Of a stretch of DNA of 64,000 bases, positions 8,802-17,925 are shown piece by piece. Made by a program: the position numbers and the translations under genes. Every line of letters begins with the position of its first letter. Position 1 is the first letter of the stretch. The notes under the pieces were generated by a model. It worked only from the letters and a program-made list of their open reading frames with translations, searched no databases and had not been told where the DNA came from. This stretch comes from Carboxylicivirga marina. Its GTDB lineage: Bacteria > Bacteroidota > Bacteroidia > Bacteroidales > Marinilabiliaceae. The stretch is from assembly GCF_016612505.1 (NCBI RefSeq), contig NZ_JAENRR010000013.1, positions 55,641 to 119,640 on the forward strand. The letters run 5' to 3'.

Positions 8802-8937
8802 TCAAAGTGAGACTTATACAATTTTAGAATATTTGCTTTTAGGCAAGGCGTAAAAAAGAGGCATAGCTAAAGCTCTGTCGGTTATTTTTATAACGATGCC
8901 TCAATGCAAATAAATGGAATTGCAAGGCTCAGTTTGA
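8802..8937. repeat. 136-bp imperfect inverted repeat, MITE-like
   Basis: The outer end TCAAAGTGAGACTT (from 8802) pairs imperfectly with AAGGCTCAGTTTGA (ending 8937), and the inner ATTTGCTTTTAGGC pairs with GCCTCAATGCAAAT. A central AGAGGCAT...ATGCCTC pair closes the fold. No reading frame is present. The whole is a long imperfect dyad typical of a non-autonomous intergenic element. Confidence 0.55.
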
Positions 8938-8974
8938 TGTAATAATAGTATAAACACTTTGATTATATACGGTT

Positions 8975-9016
8975 AAAAAAAGGATGGCTTCTCGTTAAAG
9001 AAAGCTGTCCTTTTTT
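8975..9016 (+). terminator. Rho-independent terminator after fbp
   Basis: A-rich arm AAAAAAAGGATGGCTT pairs with AAGCTGTCCTTTTTT (two mismatches) around a 10-nt loop, ending in a T-run. It lies about 190 bp beyond the fbp stop, after the inverted-repeat element. Confidence 0.6.
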
Positions 9017-9335
9017 GTTGCATAAACACACCTTAATCCACGGCAATCACATTTGAAATATTAATGATGATTTGTTATTGTTATACCGACATAAACAACG
9101 CAGTTTGGGCCCCATTGGCATAAGCGAAAGGAAGAAAAATTTGATACCAAGCTGTTAGTTTTTAAATTTTTCCTGTAGCAATGCCTTTATGGGTAAACGA
9201 GTGTTTTAGTCGGCGGCTTTTTTGTCACCTTTTTGAGCTGGAGGCAAAAAGGTGAAGCCCCAACGGCTTGAGTTGTAAAAACAATTTCTTAAATACGATT
9301 GCCTTACACCTTAACAAAAGCTATCGTATTTTCTT
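9017..9335. other. Non-coding region before mfd with hairpins
   Basis: An imperfect dyad (CCCATTGGCAT... at about 9109 with ...ATGCCTTTATGGG ending about 9193) is followed by a perfect 10-bp hairpin, CACCTTTTTG at 9226-9235 with CAAAAAGGTG at 9245-9254. The second hairpin resembles the one at 5585-5615. An open frame from TTG at 9268 leads into mfd but lies upstream of its likely promoter. Confidence 0.4.
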
Positions 9336-9343
9336 TACTTTTG
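9336..9343 (+). promoter_or_regulatory. Bacteroidota -7 promoter element before mfd
   Basis: TACTTTTG fits the TAnnTTTG consensus. No clear TTTG is seen 19 nt upstream. Its position about 18 bp before the GTG at 9361 argues for that start codon. Confidence 0.5.
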
Positions 9344-9360
9344 CACAAAAAAAAGAGAAC

Positions 9361-12300
9361 GTGGAGATTAGTCAGATATTAGGGTTATTTGAAAACGACC
9401 AGCGCGTTAAACAAATCGAAGAGGCACTTGCGATACCAAACAGCCGCCTGTTTTTAAAAGGATTGAGTGGAAGTTTGAAAAGCGTTTTTCCAGCCTCCTT
9501 ACACACTCATGGTCCACACCTGATAATTCTTAACGATCGCGAAGAAGCCGCCTACCTGTATAACGACCTTTCGCAACTATGCGGCAGCAAGCATGTCTCT
9601 TTTTTACCATCATCCTACAAGCGCTCGCCTGAATATGGGCAGAAAGATTCACAAAACGTACTGCTGCGAACCGAAGCCTTAAGTCAGCTCCACAGCAATA
9701 ACAAGCAATTGTTTGTCATCACTTACCCTGAGGCTTTAATTGAAAAAGTACTCTCGGCCGATTCATTGGATGAAAACAGATTAATCATTAACAATGGCGA
9801 CCAGCTTGACATATCATTTATCACCGATGTGCTAAATGAATACCATTTCCAGCGAGTTGATTTTGTCTTTGAACCGGGCCAGTATTCTGTACGAGGTAGT
9901 ATTATCGATGTATATTCCTTCTCTGATGAAGATCCATATCGAATCGATTTCTTTGGCGATGAAGTGGATAGCATACGTAAATTCAACCTTGAAAACCAGC
10001 TCTCAAAAGAAAAACTGGAACAAGTCACCATTGTTCCAAACCTTACCGAAAATCAAGACACGCAATCGCTCACACCTCTTTCTGACTATTTACCTCCCAA
10101 AGCTAAAATTTGGGTTGATAGCTTTGACTTTATTGAGCAACGCATGGATGCTATCAATGAAAAAATCGAAGCACACACCTTTGAAATTGACGAAGAAGAG
10201 GATGACGATAAAAACTATAGCTTTTTAAGTGATGAGGCTATCTGTAATTTCAAAGCTTTTTTTACCGGTTGCCAGAAGTTTCCCCTTATCTCAACAGGAA
10301 ACAATTCTTTATTGCCCGATGCCCATACCATTGAGGTGAACGCATCGCCCCAGCCCGTTTTTCATAAAAACTTTGAACTACTGGAAGAAAACCTGAAAGA
10401 GAAACAAATGGAAGAATACCAGTGTTTCATCTTATCAGATAACCCAAAGCAGTTTGAGCGTTTAAAAGCCATTTTTCACGACAGGGGCATCAAACTTAAT
10501 TATGGCGAAATCAACCACAGTTTGCACGAAGGCGTTATCGACCACGATGCAAAGCTTTGTTTATACACCGATCATCAGATATTTGAGCGTTACCATAAAT
10601 TCTCATTACGAACAGAAAAGGCCAAATCTGCTCAGCAAGCTATTTCGCTAAAAGAGCTTAACCGACTCAACCCTGGTGATTTTGTAGTTCACATCGACCA
10701 TGGCGTGGGGCGTTTTGGTGGCCTAGTCACACAAAGCGTAAATGGCAAACCACAAGAAGCCATTCGTTTGGTTTACCGCGACAACGATGTATTGCTGGTT
10801 AACATCCACTCACTGCATCGCATCAGTAAGTTTAAAGGTAAAGAAGGCACACCGCCTAAAATCAATAAGCTGGGCACTGCCGCCTGGAAAAACCTAAAAG
10901 AAAAAACTAAGAAGAAAGTTAAGGATATTGCGCGTGAATTGATTGCCTTATATGCTCAACGAAAAACAGAGCCCGGCTTCACCTATTCGCCTGACACTTA
11001 TTTACAAACTGAACTAGAAGCCTCCTTCTTTTTTGAAGATACACCTGACCAAACAAAAGCTACTGTAGCCGTTAAGGGCGACATGGAAAAACCGACACCA
11101 ATGGACCGCCTGGTATGTGGCGATGTAGGCTTTGGTAAAACGGAGATTGCCATACGAGCTGCCTTCAAAGCCATTGCTGACAATAAGCAAGTAGCTGTAT
11201 TGGTACCAACAACCATATTGGCTCTTCAGCACTATCAAACATTTAAAGAACGCTTAAAAGATTTTCCGGCTAATATCGAATATGTGAGTCGACTGCGACG
11301 CCCAAAAGATACGAAGGCTGCCCTCACTAAATTAAAAGAAGGACAAGTCGATATACTTATCGGCACCCATCGATTAACAGGCAAAGATGTTGAATTTAAA
11401 GATTTGGGTTTATTAATCATCGACGAAGAACAACGTTTTGGTGTTGCCATTAAGGAAAAACTCAAACAACTAAAGGTGAATGTTGACACCTTAACACTAA
11501 CCGCAACACCTATTCCCCGAACGCTTCAATTTTCGTTAATGGGAGCACGTGACTTATCCATTTTAAACACAGCGCCTCCTAACCGTCACCCAATTATTAC
11601 CGAATTGCATGTGATGAATGAAGAAATCATCAAAGAAGCTATTCTGTACGAAGTAGAGCGTGGCGGACAAGTGTTCTTTATCAACAATCGTGTACAAAAC
11701 ATCATGGAAGTGCAAGACATGGTGAACCGAATTTTACCAGAGGTTAAAACAATAGTGGCACATGGTCAGATGGAAGGTCCTAAACTGGAGAAAATAATGC
11801 TCGACTTTATTGAAGGTGACTACGATGTATTAATTGCTACTACTATTATCGAATCAGGGCTCGACATTCCAAATGCCAACACCATCATCATTAACAATGC
11901 ACATAATTTCGGATTAAGCGAACTGCACCAATTGAGAGGCCGTGTGGGTCGTTCCAACAAAAAAGCCTTCTGCTATCTGATGGCTCCTCCCTTATCAACA
12001 CTCACTCAAGAAGCCCGCAGGCGCCTGAAAATTGTTGAGGAATTCTCAGATTTAGGCAGTGGTTTTAACATTGCGATGCAGGATTTAGATATCCGGGGAG
12101 CGGGTGATGTGTTAGGTGGTGAGCAAAGTGGGTTTATTTCAGACATAGGTTACGAAACTTACCAACGCATACTTAACGAAGCGTTGCTCGAATTAAGAGA
12201 AACCGAATACAAAGACACCTTTGAGGATCAGCAAAATGATACGCCTAGCGTATTTGTGACTGACTGTGTAATAGAGACCGATACTGAACTTCGTCTGCCT

Positions 12301-12720
12301 GACAGTTACATTGAGAATGTGGCTGAACGAATGCACCTTTATCGCGAACTGGATAACATGGAAGAAGAGGAACAAATTGTAGCCTTTGAAAACAATCTGA
12401 TTGACCGCTTTGGTCCTATTCCGGAATCCGGTCAGCGATTATTTGAATTGGTGCGCATCCGACGCATGGCCAAGCAATTGGGCATCGAGAAGATAATCTT
12501 TAAAAACAACTTGTTGTATTTCTATTTTGTATCCAATCAAGAATCACCCTTCTACCAATCATCAATCTTTAGCGGTATCTTAATGTGGATTCAGAATAAT
12601 TCCAAGAAGGCAACTATGAAAGAAGGTAAAAGCAAACTTTACCTGGTAATGCGCGATATTAAAACCATTAACGAAGTTAAGGAGTTAGTCTCCAACATGA
12701 ATGATACAGTTAACAGCTAA
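9361..12720 (+). CDS. mfd: Transcription-repair coupling factor
   Basis: An SF2 translocase that removes RNA polymerase stalled at DNA lesions and recruits UvrA. From the GTG at 9361 it has 1119 residues. Visible in order: UvrB-like N-terminal region, the RNA-polymerase-interaction domain (LNPGDFVVHIDHGVGRFGG), helicase motif I GDVGFGKTE, motif II IIDEEQRFG, TATPIPRTLQFSLMGARD, motif VI region QLRGRVGRSNKKAFCYL and the C-terminal TRCF domain. The GTG start is preferred over a TTG at 9268 because the promoter element at 9336 lies between them, and the sequence EISQILGLF right after the GTG looks like a native N-terminus. Convergent with the next gene, 2 bp apart. Confidence 0.93.
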   Translation: MEISQILGLFENDQRVKQIEEALAIPNSRLFLKGLSGSLKSVFPASLHTHGPHLIILNDREEAAYLYNDLSQLCGSKHVSFLPSSYKRSPEYGQKDSQNVLLRTEALSQLHSNNKQLFVITYPEALIEKVLSADSLDENRLIINNGDQLDISFITDVLNEYHFQRVDFVFEPGQYSVRGSIIDVYSFSDEDPYRIDFFGDEVDSIRKFNLENQLSKEKLEQVTIVPNLTENQDTQSLTPLSDYLPPKAKIWVDSFDFIEQRMDAINEKIEAHTFEIDEEEDDDKNYSFLSDEAICNFKAFFTGCQKFPLISTGNNSLLPDAHTIEVNASPQPVFHKNFELLEENLKEKQMEEYQCFILSDNPKQFERLKAIFHDRGIKLNYGEINHSLHEGVIDHDAKLCLYTDHQIFERYHKFSLRTEKAKSAQQAISLKELNRLNPGDFVVHIDHGVGRFGGLVTQSVNGKPQEAIRLVYRDNDVLLVNIHSLHRISKFKGKEGTPPKINKLGTAAWKNLKEKTKKKVKDIARELIALYAQRKTEPGFTYSPDTYLQTELEASFFFEDTPDQTKATVAVKGDMEKPTPMDRLVCGDVGFGKTEIAIRAAFKAIADNKQVAVLVPTTILALQHYQTFKERLKDFPANIEYVSRLRRPKDTKAALTKLKEGQVDILIGTHRLTGKDVEFKDLGLLIIDEEQRFGVAIKEKLKQLKVNVDTLTLTATPIPRTLQFSLMGARDLSILNTAPPNRHPIITELHVMNEEIIKEAILYEVERGGQVFFINNRVQNIMEVQDMVNRILPEVKTIVAHGQMEGPKLEKIMLDFIEGDYDVLIATTIIESGLDIPNANTIIINNAHNFGLSELHQLRGRVGRSNKKAFCYLMAPPLSTLTQEARRRLKIVEEFSDLGSGFNIAMQDLDIRGAGDVLGGEQSGFISDIGYETYQRILNEALLELRETEYKDTFEDQQNDTPSVFVTDCVIETDTELRLPDSYIENVAERMHLYRELDNMEEEEQIVAFENNLIDRFGPIPESGQRLFELVRIRRMAKQLGIEKIIFKNNLLYFYFVSNQESPFYQSSIFSGILMWIQNNSKKATMKEGKSKLYLVMRDIKTINEVKELVSNMNDTVNS

Positions 12721-12722
12721 GT

Positions 12723-13748
12723 TTACTGTTGAAAATACACAATTTCATATACCTTATTAGCGGCATCATAAATTTCGTGCGCTTGAAATACCATTGCTTC
12801 GCCTTTATTCTCAAAGGTGAGGGTTTTGCTGCTATCTCCAAATTGGAAAAAATCGGATAATTGATTAATGCGTTTACCCTTTAAGTCCATACCATCGAAC
12901 AACGGATGTGACGCAACAGCTTTCACCTTCATACGTGAATCTACAATGATATAAGGCCGCTCACAGTCAGATAAAAATTTCAGAAGTAAGGCATTTCGTT
13001 TTTGCACATATACCTCTTTACTTCTGTCAAGTATGGTAACTTGTAAGGATTTCTTTTTATTAAAAATAATGGATGACCCGGAAATTTGAGCGTAAAACGA
13101 TTGCCCATGAACATCCGTCATGGCAATATCAATCGAATCAAAGCCCTGTCCTTTTTCTGAGAATCCATTTAATATGTTTGTTACAGTTTCTTTATCATCC
13201 TGACCCACAAAATTCAAATATGGAGAAAGCAACACATCTTCCATGTAGTGTGTCTTATAAAGATCTAATGCCAGGTTATTTAAATACATCACACGCCCAT
13301 CTTGCAAAATCATCAATGGCATAGACGCTTCACTTATAAACTGACGATAACCGCGCTCGCGCTCTCGCTGCTCTTGATCTACTTTGTGTTTATAGTAAGC
13401 TAAGTCGATGGCAATACCCAACTCCTTCTTATTGACAGGCTTCACCAGGAAACCATAAGAGTTAGAAACAATTGCACGCTTAATAACCTGACTGCTTGTA
13501 TCTGATGACACATAAATAACCGGTATATCTAACTCCCGTCGCAGCTGTTCAGCCGTTTGTATACCATCCATCTCACCTTCAAGATGAATATCCATTAGCA
13601 CCACATCGGGTCTTAAGCGATGACTCAAATCCACAGCATCACCTCCATCGGCGCATTTACCAACCATCTCATGCCCTAAATCGCGCAGAAACATTGTAAA
13701 TATCGCCGAGATAAACTTATCATCTTCAACAACAAGGACTTTTCGCAT
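12723..13748 (-). CDS. Response regulator with PAS-like C-terminal domain
   Basis: A 341-residue protein with an N-terminal receiver domain: acidic pair EDD (8-10), phospho-acceptor Asp53 in VVLMDIHLEG, YVSSDTSS and the conserved Lys of FLVKPVNK. Residues about 145-265 form a PAS-like domain (MPLMILQDGRVMYLNNLAL), and the last 75 residues may be a second, truncated PAS. There is no DNA-binding or kinase domain, so output is presumably protein contact. The start at 13748 is chosen over an upstream ATG because a GGTG sequence lies just before it and the receiver begins immediately. No partner kinase is adjacent. It is divergent from coaX. Confidence 0.75.
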   Translation of the reverse strand: MRKVLVVEDDKFISAIFTMFLRDLGHEMVGKCADGGDAVDLSHRLRPDVVLMDIHLEGEMDGIQTAEQLRRELDIPVIYVSSDTSSQVIKRAIVSNSYGFLVKPVNKKELGIAIDLAYYKHKVDQEQRERERGYRQFISEASMPLMILQDGRVMYLNNLALDLYKTHYMEDVLLSPYLNFVGQDDKETVTNILNGFSEKGQGFDSIDIAMTDVHGQSFYAQISGSSIIFNKKKSLQVTILDRSKEVYVQKRNALLLKFLSDCERPYIIVDSRMKVKAVASHPLFDGMDLKGKRINQLSDFFQFGDSSKTLTFENKGEAMVFQAHEIYDAANKVYEIVYFQQ

Positions 13749-13788
13749 AAAAACACCTGGGTTATCAAAACAAGTGCAATAACTTATG

Positions 13789-13796
13789 TATCTTTG
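13789..13796 (+). promoter_or_regulatory. -7 promoter element before coaX
   Basis: TATCTTTG fits TAnnTTTG, 48 bp ahead of the GTG start of coaX. A weaker TACTTTTA lies closer, at about 13833. Confidence 0.45.
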
Positions 13797-13843
13797 CACC
13801 TCTTTTGAGGTAAAACGAATTAACGGTTTAGTTACTTTTAAGT

Positions 13844-14578
13844 GTGAATTTAGTTATTGACAGAGGAAATACACAGGTGAAGTTTGGGATTTTTGACCAG
13901 CGTCAAATTATCCACTCCGACTATTCGGATTTTCTTGATAAACAAACAGTCAAAAGCATCAATACACAGTTCAATATCTCTAAAGTGATAATATCAACTG
14001 TAGTAAGTGAGCGGCATGATGAGTTGTTGGGTAATTTATCAGACATTGACACTACACCAATTATTCTAAACGCAAACACACCACTGCCTTTTGAATGGCA
14101 GTATGAAACAAAAAGCACCATTGGTTTAGACAGACTGGCAGCTGTAGCTGGTGCCATTAGCCTATATCCAAACACTAATCTTCTGGTTATCGATGCCGGC
14201 ACAGCAATTACATATGAACTTATTAACCAAAGTAATGTATTTCTCGGTGGCAATATTTCACCAGGCATGAGTATGCGCTACAAAGCGCTTAACCACTTTA
14301 CAAGTAAGCTTCCATTATTAAATCAAGATCCTAATCAGAAACTTATTGGCCAATCAACGGATGAAGCCATTCGGGCGGGCGTACAAAATGGTATCAAATA
14401 CGAAATAGATGGATTAATTGATGAATTAAATGCGCAATACAAACAGTTAAAAACAATTATAACAGGCGGTGATGCAGATTTTTTTGCGAGGAAATTAAAA
14501 AATCCCATCTTTGTACATCCTAATTTAGTACTTATTGGACTTAACAGAATTCTAGAATACAATGCACAATATATATAA
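13844..14578 (+). CDS. coaX: Type III pantothenate kinase
   Basis: A 244-residue ASKHA-fold kinase catalysing the first step of coenzyme A synthesis. The N-terminal phosphate loop IDRGNTQVKFGIF, GLDRLAAVAGA, VIDAGTAITYELI and GGNISPGMSMRYKALNHFTSKLP are all diagnostic. It uses a GTG start; no in-frame ATG precedes the phosphate loop. Its 3' end overlaps the next gene by 17 bp, indicating translational coupling with an outer-membrane protein, an arrangement common in Bacteroidota. Confidence 0.93.
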   Translation: MNLVIDRGNTQVKFGIFDQRQIIHSDYSDFLDKQTVKSINTQFNISKVIISTVVSERHDELLGNLSDIDTTPIILNANTPLPFEWQYETKSTIGLDRLAAVAGAISLYPNTNLLVIDAGTAITYELINQSNVFLGGNISPGMSMRYKALNHFTSKLPLLNQDPNQKLIGQSTDEAIRAGVQNGIKYEIDGLIDELNAQYKQLKTIITGGDADFFARKLKNPIFVHPNLVLIGLNRILEYNAQYI

Positions 14579-15905
14579 GGTTGCTGTAACTCTCTTTTTA
14601 GTAGTGATAATTGGTATTTCTACTACTGCTCAAAACAGAACATATTCACCATATTCGAGATATGGAATTGGAGAAATACAGGATGGTGGATTTGGGCGTA
14701 ATGCGGCAATGGGTAATACCGGAATCGCGTTAAGCAGCTCATACAATTTAAATAATATCAACCCCGCGTCATACTTCAGCATGGACTCTATATCTTTCTT
14801 CTTCGAAGGAGGAGTTTCTGGTTTTGATCAGAAATTAGAGACTGAAACGTCAACAGCACGCTTTTCGGATATGAATTTCTCTTATTTTGCAATCGGTTAT
14901 CCGGTTTCAAAGTGGGGATTTATGTCAATAGGTGTTAAACCTGAATCAATTGTGGGGTATCAGTTTTATGACGATAACGAATCAGAAAGCATTCCTACTA
15001 CAAATACAAACTATACAAGCTCAAATTATCAGGGCAGTGGTAATACCACCAAAGCATATGTTGGTTTAGCATTAAGCCCGGTAAAAAACCTATCATTGGG
15101 AGCTCACTTTTCCTATGTATTCGGAAAGGTATCGCATTATTCTATCGCTCGATTCCCAAATGATCCTTCAGCCTTTAATTTAGGTACTTCTGAAGAAATA
15201 TCGATTAATGATGTTTATATGGACTTTGGCGTGCAATACCGTTTGTACCTCAAAGAAAGACACAATATTGTATTGGGGGCCATTTACAGTCCCAAAACAG
15301 GCATGAGTGGTAAAGCCAAACAATTAGTGGCGGCTGGCACAGCTTTTAGCCAGGATGGAGTTACAATCATTAACGCTGACACCTTGAGTTTTAATGAAGA
15401 TAAATTTGATGGTAATGCATTGGAATTACCAGCAAAGTACGGCTTTGGCGTAGCCTATAATATTGATGACTTATTGACCATTACAGCTGATTACTCAATT
15501 GCTAAATGGAGCGAATCAAAATTTCCAAGCCTATCAACCTCTACAAATGACCCAAATGCATTTACCATTGGTGATGAACAAACGGTTGCATTTGGAGTAG
15601 AGTATATACCAAATTACAGAAGCGCAAACTTCTACCCTAGTCGTATCAAGTACCGCCTAGGTACTTCTTACAAGCAAGAGTATTTGATAACGCCAGCATC
15701 AGCCGGTGGCGATCATTTGAAAGACTTTGGCATAACTTTTGGAATGGGATTACCATTAAAAAGAAGTAAAACGTCTTTCAACCTTGCATTAGAATGGGGA
15801 CAACGAGGTAGCACCGACAATAGTTTAATTAAAGAAAACTATATGCGCTTTACGATGAACCTTACACTTCACGAGTACTGGTTCATGAAACGAAAATTTG
15901 ATTAA
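14562..15905 (+). CDS. Outer-membrane beta-barrel protein, FadL/OmpP1-like
   Basis: A 447-residue protein with a signal peptide (about residues 1-23, ending TTAQ). The mature N-terminus (SPYSRYGIGEIQDGGFGRNAAMGNTGIAL...NNINPASY) is typical of the phylum's OmpP1/FadL/TodX-related barrels, followed by alternating hydrophobic beta strands with aromatic girdle residues and a C-terminal strand. Likely an outer-membrane channel for a hydrophobic or unknown substrate. It overlaps coaX and is followed 24 bp later by a TPR protein. The substrate cannot be inferred. Confidence 0.7.
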   Translation: MHNIYKVAVTLFLVVIIGISTTAQNRTYSPYSRYGIGEIQDGGFGRNAAMGNTGIALSSSYNLNNINPASYFSMDSISFFFEGGVSGFDQKLETETSTARFSDMNFSYFAIGYPVSKWGFMSIGVKPESIVGYQFYDDNESESIPTTNTNYTSSNYQGSGNTTKAYVGLALSPVKNLSLGAHFSYVFGKVSHYSIARFPNDPSAFNLGTSEEISINDVYMDFGVQYRLYLKERHNIVLGAIYSPKTGMSGKAKQLVAAGTAFSQDGVTIINADTLSFNEDKFDGNALELPAKYGFGVAYNIDDLLTITADYSIAKWSESKFPSLSTSTNDPNAFTIGDEQTVAFGVEYIPNYRSANFYPSRIKYRLGTSYKQEYLITPASAGGDHLKDFGITFGMGLPLKRSKTSFNLALEWGQRGSTDNSLIKENYMRFTMNLTLHEYWFMKRKFD

Positions 15906-15929
15906 AACTAATACAAAAACCAGAATACC

Positions 15930-17288
15930 ATGCCAATGAAAATTGCTACATTACTAATTGCAGGACTTTTGTTCACAGGTTCTGTGTTTGCTCAAAAAGG
16001 AGTAGAAGATGGGTCGAAGTACGGCCATGGAGAAGATAGTTTAAGATGCTTGGAAAATCTTTCACTTTACTACGAGTATTACAAACAAAAGAATTATGCC
16101 GAAGCTTATCCAAAATGGGAAATCGCATTCAACGAATGTCCGGCTTCCAATAAAAACTTATACTCTCACGGTGAAAGAATTGTAGAGTCTCTTTATAAAA
16201 AAGAAAAAGATGCTGCTAAAAAAGCCGAATACTACAAAACATTAATGCTTGTTTACGATCAACGTGCCAAGTATTTTGGGAATGACAAAAGATACCCTAC
16301 AGCTTATATCATGGGTAAAAAAGCCATCACCATGTTACGCTACAATCGTAACAATCCTGATGTAATCAAAGAAGTTCAGCCATTGTTAGAAGATGGTTAC
16401 AAAGTATTGGGTGTAAAAACTCAGCCTCCTGCATTACTTACATATATGGCTAATAGTACTGCCATGTATAAGATGAATGAGTTATCGGGCGAAAAGCTAG
16501 TTGAAATTTACACCAATGTAACAACGACGCTTAACAAGCAGAAGGAAATGACGAAGGAGGCTAACAAGCCTAAAATTCAGGAAGTGATTAACAACGTTGA
16601 GAAATTCTTCGCGCAAAGTGGAGCTGCTAACTGTGAGACTTTAGCTGAGATTTTTGGCCCTCAATTAGCTGATCACACCGATGACCTTGCGTGGTTAAAG
16701 CGTGTAAATCGCTTATTAACAAAAGGAGACTGTGGTGAGTCTGAATTATTTTATCAGTCATCAGAGTACTTGCATAAAATTGAACCAGCAGCATCTTCTG
16801 CATATGGTATTGCTCTTATGTACATGAAAAGAGGTGACACTAACAAATCTGTTGAGTTTTTAAATGAAGCCATTACATTGGAAGAAGATGCTTCTTTTAA
16901 GGCTAAATACCACAACACACTTGGTCTTATTTACATGTCACAAAAGAAATATAGCCAAACACGTGCTGAAGCACGCAAAGCAATTGCTTTACGTGGCGAC
17001 TGGGGTGCTCCTTATATTTTAATTGGTAAATCTTATGCAGCAACAGCTTCTAGTTACGGTTCTACTGAATTTGAACACAAAACTGTTTATTGGGCTGCCG
17101 TTGACCAATTTAAAAAAGCAAAATCTGTTGATGCAGAAGCATTAGCTGAAGCTAACGAGAACATTCTTTTGTATTCACAATACTTTCCTAATACCGAGGA
17201 GATTTTCTTCCAGGGATTAAAGATTGGTGATGCGTATAAGATTGCAGGATGGATCAACACAAGTACAACAGTAAGAGCTAAAAAATAA
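15930..17288 (+). CDS. Secreted tetratricopeptide-repeat protein
   Basis: A 452-residue protein with a signal peptide (ending VFAQ near residue 21) and helical repeats over most of its length; clear TPR units occur at residues about 290-370 (AYGIALMYMKRGDTNKSVEFLNEAI, AKYHNTLGLIYMSQKKYSQTRAEARKAI). Probably a periplasmic scaffold for assembly of envelope complexes. It is in the coaX-to-ppiD run, 4 bp from lptC. A second ATG two codons downstream (15936) is an equally good start. Confidence 0.72.
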   Translation: MPMKIATLLIAGLLFTGSVFAQKGVEDGSKYGHGEDSLRCLENLSLYYEYYKQKNYAEAYPKWEIAFNECPASNKNLYSHGERIVESLYKKEKDAAKKAEYYKTLMLVYDQRAKYFGNDKRYPTAYIMGKKAITMLRYNRNNPDVIKEVQPLLEDGYKVLGVKTQPPALLTYMANSTAMYKMNELSGEKLVEIYTNVTTTLNKQKEMTKEANKPKIQEVINNVEKFFAQSGAANCETLAEIFGPQLADHTDDLAWLKRVNRLLTKGDCGESELFYQSSEYLHKIEPAASSAYGIALMYMKRGDTNKSVEFLNEAITLEEDASFKAKYHNTLGLIYMSQKKYSQTRAEARKAIALRGDWGAPYILIGKSYAATASSYGSTEFEHKTVYWAAVDQFKKAKSVDAEALAEANENILLYSQYFPNTEEIFFQGLKIGDAYKIAGWINTSTTVRAKK

Positions 17289-17292
17289 AGCT

Positions 17293-17871
17293 TTGATACC
17301 TTTATTTAGAAATACAATCAAAACAATATATACAGCAAGCGGTCTTGTACTGCTTGCTGTTTGTTTTTTAGTAACGGGCTGTCAATCCAATAAACCAGAA
17401 GAGATAGCCGCCATTACCAACCGCGAAGAAGTACCATCTATCATTTATGAAGAGTTTGAATCGGCCTTAACTGACTCTGGCCGGATCACACACCGTTTTA
17501 TCACACCTAAACTCTTACGCTACGATAGAAAAAAAGAACCATACATGGATTTTCCGAATGGACTTCATGTAATTATGTACCTTCCTAATGGTGAAATCGA
17601 TGCTCAGATCAAATGCCGAAATGCCATCAATTATGAGAAAAAAGGCCTGTGGGAACTAAATATTGATGTAGAGGCTATTAACCAAAAAGGAGAAGTATTA
17701 AATACCGAACAACTCTTTTGGGACACAAAAGAGAAACGTATTTATTCCGATAAGTTCGTAACCATTACGCAGGAAAACAGTGTATACACCGGAACTGGTT
17801 TTGAGGCTGACGAAAACATGGAAAACTGGCACATTACGAATTTGCAAGGCGATCTAGAATTTGAAGAGTAA
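17293..17871 (+). CDS. lptC: LPS export ABC transporter periplasmic protein LptC
   Basis: A 192-residue single-anchor protein that receives LPS from LptB2FG and passes it along the periplasmic bridge. The N-terminus carries a hydrophobic segment ending in a possible lipobox (LVTGC, Cys30). The core shows the beta-jellyroll pattern of the family: SGRITHRFITPKLLRYD, YMDFPNGLHVIMYLPNGEI, LFWDTKEKRIYSDKFVTITQ and GTGFEADENMENWHI. The start is TTG at 17293, since no earlier in-frame ATG exists after the preceding stop. Placement in a coaX/OMP/TPR run is typical for Bacteroidota. Confidence 0.82.
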   Translation: MIPLFRNTIKTIYTASGLVLLAVCFLVTGCQSNKPEEIAAITNREEVPSIIYEEFESALTDSGRITHRFITPKLLRYDRKKEPYMDFPNGLHVIMYLPNGEIDAQIKCRNAINYEKKGLWELNIDVEAINQKGEVLNTEQLFWDTKEKRIYSDKFVTITQENSVYTGTGFEADENMENWHITNLQGDLEFEE

Positions 17872-17925
17872 ATCACTTTTAACAACTTTTTCCTATCTTT
17901 CCTTTTTATTAGGTCTCACTCAGGC

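Noticed and set aside
9268..9360. N-terminal extension of Mfd from TTG
   Set aside because: The promoter -7 element at 9336 lies inside it, so it would not be transcribed.
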